Shown here: in pieces, positions 61,113 through 64,000 of the stretch
Layout: the number at the start of each line of letters is the position of its first letter
How positions within the stretch are numbered: position 1 is the stretch's first letter
Assembly: GCA_045561735.1 (NCBI GenBank)
Contig: JBJKXC010000026.1
Span: 1-64,000 of the forward strand
From: UBA3537 sp045561735
GTDB lineage: Bacteria > Bacteroidota > Bacteroidia > Flavobacteriales > Flavobacteriaceae
Length of the DNA: 64,000 nt
Direction: 5' to 3'
The notes under the pieces: generated by a model
Told to the model about the DNA's origin: nothing
Database searches by the model: none
The model's input: the letters and a program-made list of their open reading frames with translations, nothing else
Position numbers and translations under genes: made by a program

Positions 61113-64000
61113 ATGCAAAATAAAGGATTAGTTAAGATGTTTGCACTATTATTTGGGTTGGTAAGTATTTACCAATTATCATTTACATTCAAGGGCAATC
61201 AACTCGAAAATAAAGCAGGTCAATTTGCAATTAATAAAGTTGCTGATACAGAAATAAATTACGATTCAAAAAGAAATTTAGAACGGATAGGATATCTTGA
61301 TTCTTTAAAAAATAAAGAGGTATTTAACATTGGTATCGCTTCATACACTTACAATGAGGTCAAAGAAAAAGCTATGAATCTTGGTCTGGATCTCAAGGGC
61401 GGTATTAATGTAATTCTTCAAATTTCTGTAAAAGATATTTTAGTAGGACTGGCCAATGATAGTAAAGACCCAACATTCAGAAAAGCTTTGAGCGATGCTG
61501 AGGAACTACAAAAGGACAGTCAGAATACTTATCTAGAAGACTTTTTTGAAGCCTTCGAACTCATCCAGGGCGATAAAAAGTTAGCATCTCCAGATATATT
61601 TGCAAACCGTACTTTAAGTGATCAGATTACTTTCGATATGAGTGATGATGAAGTTAAACCTGTTTTATCTGCTAAAATTGACGAATCCATCATCTCAGCT
61701 TTTGAAGTTCTTAGAAAGCGAATTGATAAATTTGGAGTGACACAACCCAACATCCAGCGGATTGGAAACTCTGGGCGTATTTTGGTTGAATTACCGGGTG
61801 CAAAAGAAGTAGAACGTGTAAAAGGATTGCTTCAGAGTACCGCCCAGCTCGAGTTTTGGGATGCTTTTAAAGGCGCAGAATTTGGAAACTTTTTAGTACA
61901 GGCCAACGAAGTTCTCAAAGCTATTGTAGTGAATGAAAACACTGAAGTTGCGTCCAATGACGAGGCTTCTGAGGCGGACGCCATATCCGATATTATTGGG
62001 GATTCTGATGCAGAAACTGGTTTGGACGATACTGAAACCAATCCTTTATTTGATTTGATTCGGTCGATGGGCTACAATGGAGGCCCTGTGTTGGCTTCTT
62101 TTGAGTCTAAAGATCAGGAAATCGTTAGTGATTATTTAAATAATCCAAAAGTAAGAGCACTTCTTGCTCCAGAACAACGCTATGTGAAATTTGTATGGGG
62201 TATTCCTCAGTTTATGGAAACAGAAGCTGATGAAGACACCGACCAAGAAGTTGAAAGTTTAGAGCTTGTTGAGCTCTATGCATTAAAAGGCAATAGAGAA
62301 AATAAACCCCAACTTAGTGGGGCTGTGATTACCGATGCTAAGCAAGAATTCCAACAAAATGGTACGCCAAGTGTAACCATGCAAATGAATCTTAAAGGGG
62401 CGAAAATTTGGGAAAAAATGACCGGTAATGCTTTTAATACTGGGAGTCAAATTGCCATTGTTTTGGATGATATTGTGTACTCCGCACCTGGAGTTACTTC
62501 AGGTCCAATATCGGGTGGAAACTCTGAAATTTCCGGAACTTTTACATTAAATGAAGCGGTCGATTTGGCCAATGTTTTGCGCGCTGGTAAATTACCTGCT
62601 TCCGCCGACATTGTTCAAGCGGAAGAGGTTGGGCCTTCCCTAGGTCAAGAAGCCATTGACAGTGGTATGAAATCTTTTATCATTGCATTGTTGTTTGTAC
62701 TACTATGGATGTTATTTTATTATGGCAAGTCTGGGCTTTATTCCAATGTTGCATTGCTACTAAACATATTACTAATCTTCGGAATTCTATCAGGACTTGG
62801 AGCCGTATTAACCTTGCCTGGAATTGCGGGTATTGTTTTGACTATTGGTATTGCAGTAGATGCCAACGTTCTTATATACGAGCGTATTCGTGAAGAATTG
62901 TATAAAGGAAAAGGACAAAAAGAGTCTGTCAGAGATGGGTTTTCAAATGCCTTGTCTTCTATTTTAGATGCCAATATTACCACTGGACTTACAGCGCTCA
63001 TTCTATACACATTTGGAACAGGTCCGATTAAAGGGTTTGCAACAACTTTGTTAATTGGTATCATTACTTCTTTATTTACGGCGATATTTATTTCTAGATT
63101 GTTAATTGATTGGGATTTGAATCGCGGCGGAAAACTTCAGTTTTCAACTAAACTTACCAAAGGGTTGTTAAGTGTCATAAAAATTGAGTTTCTCAAGAAG
63201 CGAAGAATGGCTTATATACTTTCTGCGACCATTATTTCAGCGGGTCTCTTTTCACTTTTCACTACTGGGCTAGACCAAGGTATTGATTTTGTTGGCGGAC
63301 GAACTTATACCGTTCGTTTTGATAAAGACATGAATACAGAGGATGTTAAAACTGCTGTAAATGAGGTTTTTAACAGTGCAGAAGTTAAAACCATCGGAAG
63401 CGCCAATCAGCTTAAAATTTCAACTAAATATAAAGTGAATGAAAATTCGGCAGAAGTTGATGCGGAAGTTCAAGAGAAATTATACACTGCTTTGGTGCCA
63501 TTCCTTCCCAATGGAACGACCTATAAGCAATTTATAGATGCTGAAAATAACGTTGGTAAAATGTATTCTGGAAAAGTAAGTCCTACGATAGCTGATGACA
63601 TCAAGCGTTCGTCTTTATGGGCTGTTTTGGGATCTTTAATAGTTGTATTTTTATATATTTTATTACGATTTAAGAAATGGCAGTTTTCCTTGGGTGCAGT
63701 TGCAGCTGTTTTTCACGATGTACTCATTGTGTTGGGAATCTTTTCTATTGCATGGAAGTTTTTCCCTTTCAGCATGGAAATTGACCAAGCCTTTATTGCT
63801 GCGATTTTGACAGTTATTGGATACTCTTTAAATGATACTGTGGTGGTGTTTGATAGGATAAGAGAATACATCAATCAACATTCTAGTTGGGATTTTGGCA
63901 GAATAGTCAATGGGGCTTTAAACAGTACTTTGAGTCGAACTTTAAACACCTCACTTACAACTTTAGTTGTATTGCTCTCTATGTTTGTTTTTGGGGCAGA
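61113..64000 (+). CDS. secDF: Protein translocase SecDF (fused), cut by the window end
   Basis: SecD and SecF fused as one protein use proton flow to help pull proteins across the inner membrane. About 962 codons are in view, starting MQNKGLVKMFALLFG; no stop occurs before 64000, so the gene continues. SecD part: first helix, NLGLDLKGGIN, large periplasmic P1 domain with an unusually acidic stretch (61930-62045) and helices containing AVDANVLIYERIREE. SecF part: GLDQGIDFVGGR and DTVVVFDRIREY. Length and order are normal for Flavobacteriaceae. It shares the export theme with ffh and the T9SS genes. Confidence 0.96.
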   Translation, partial: MQNKGLVKMFALLFGLVSIYQLSFTFKGNQLENKAGQFAINKVADTEINYDSKRNLERIGYLDSLKNKEVFNIGIASYTYNEVKEKAMNLGLDLKGGINVILQISVKDILVGLANDSKDPTFRKALSDAEELQKDSQNTYLEDFFEAFELIQGDKKLASPDIFANRTLSDQITFDMSDDEVKPVLSAKIDESIISAFEVLRKRIDKFGVTQPNIQRIGNSGRILVELPGAKEVERVKGLLQSTAQLEFWDAFKGAEFGNFLVQANEVLKAIVVNENTEVASNDEASEADAISDIIGDSDAETGLDDTETNPLFDLIRSMGYNGGPVLASFESKDQEIVSDYLNNPKVRALLAPEQRYVKFVWGIPQFMETEADEDTDQEVESLELVELYALKGNRENKPQLSGAVITDAKQEFQQNGTPSVTMQMNLKGAKIWEKMTGNAFNTGSQIAIVLDDIVYSAPGVTSGPISGGNSEISGTFTLNEAVDLANVLRAGKLPASADIVQAEEVGPSLGQEAIDSGMKSFIIALLFVLLWMLFYYGKSGLYSNVALLLNILLIFGILSGLGAVLTLPGIAGIVLTIGIAVDANVLIYERIREELYKGKGQKESVRDGFSNALSSILDANITTGLTALILYTFGTGPIKGFATTLLIGIITSLFTAIFISRLLIDWDLNRGGKLQFSTKLTKGLLSVIKIEFLKKRRMAYILSATIISAGLFSLFTTGLDQGIDFVGGRTYTVRFDKDMNTEDVKTAVNEVFNSAEVKTIGSANQLKISTKYKVNENSAEVDAEVQEKLYTALVPFLPNGTTYKQFIDAENNVGKMYSGKVSPTIADDIKRSSLWAVLGSLIVVFLYILLRFKKWQFSLGAVAAVFHDVLIVLGIFSIAWKFFPFSMEIDQAFIAAILTVIGYSLNDTVVVFDRIREYINQHSSWDFGRIVNGALNSTLSRTLNTSLTTLVVLLSMFVFGA

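Overview
The window is a contiguous piece of a low-GC chromosome from a member of the Bacteroidota, almost certainly a marine-type Flavobacteriaceae. The case rests on type IX secretion and gliding genes (gldN, porU, porV, gldJ), many short-linker lipoproteins, promoters of the Bacteroidota type (TTG, 18-21 bases, TAnnTTTG), few purine-rich ribosome binding sites, a fused SecDF and the E1-alpha/E2 pyruvate dehydrogenase pair next to porV. The genus cannot be fixed from the sequence alone. Most of the window is housekeeping DNA; I see no phage, transposase, integrase, CRISPR array or toxin-antitoxin locus.

Layout. 1-4.7 kb: gldN (end of the gldKLMN operon), a frameshifted FAD oxidoreductase gene, DUF983, an ABC-F ATPase and a CPXCG protein. 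4.7-5.9 kb: a tRNA-fMet with six extra C bases in its T arm, then a two-domain lipoprotein gene bracketed by an exact 20-base direct repeat plus duplicated terminators. 5.9-7.0 kb: phzF-like gene and a non-coding stretch holding a promoter and a relic lipoprotein signal peptide. 7.0-14.4 kb: a tightly packed four-gene glucan operon (large GH94/GH149-like phosphorylase, a TIM-barrel glycosidase lipoprotein, a GH30 lipoprotein, a GPH-type sugar transporter), best read as uptake and phosphorolysis of a beta-glucan such as laminarin. 14.5-28 kb: TauE/SafE permease, an unknown membrane protein, a Spy-like protein, a DUF5117-type metalloprotease, lysS, a Pmp3-like peptide, lipB, a large lipoprotein, rnhB, a putative porin and a GT2 glycosyltransferase.

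28-36.7 kb: anmK, nhaD, folC, tRNA-Val(UAC), a 610-residue lipoprotein, pdhC and pdhA. 36.7-45.7 kb: cdd, porV, porU on the minus strand and divergent gldJ then murF, which together join cell-surface secretion to envelope synthesis. 45.7-64 kb: DUF6702, an M1 peptidase, tRNA-Val(GAC), a TIGR02206-type membrane protein, an SDR, ffh, folD, a VOC protein, an RluF-like pseudouridine synthase, an alpha/beta hydrolase, a small lipoprotein, queE, asnB, gyrB, mdh and a secDF gene cut by the window end.

Functionally three themes stand out: protein export (ffh, secDF, then T9SS parts GldN/PorU/PorV/GldJ), use of an algal-type glucan without a SusC/SusD pair in view, and central housekeeping. The most unusual DNA is the 4.78-5.89 kb tRNA/lipoprotein segment. 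No clearly undescribed multi-gene system is visible; the strongest oddities are small-scale (tRNA insertion, flanking direct repeats, gene relic, a 21-residue membrane micro-ORF, promoters embedded in genes).
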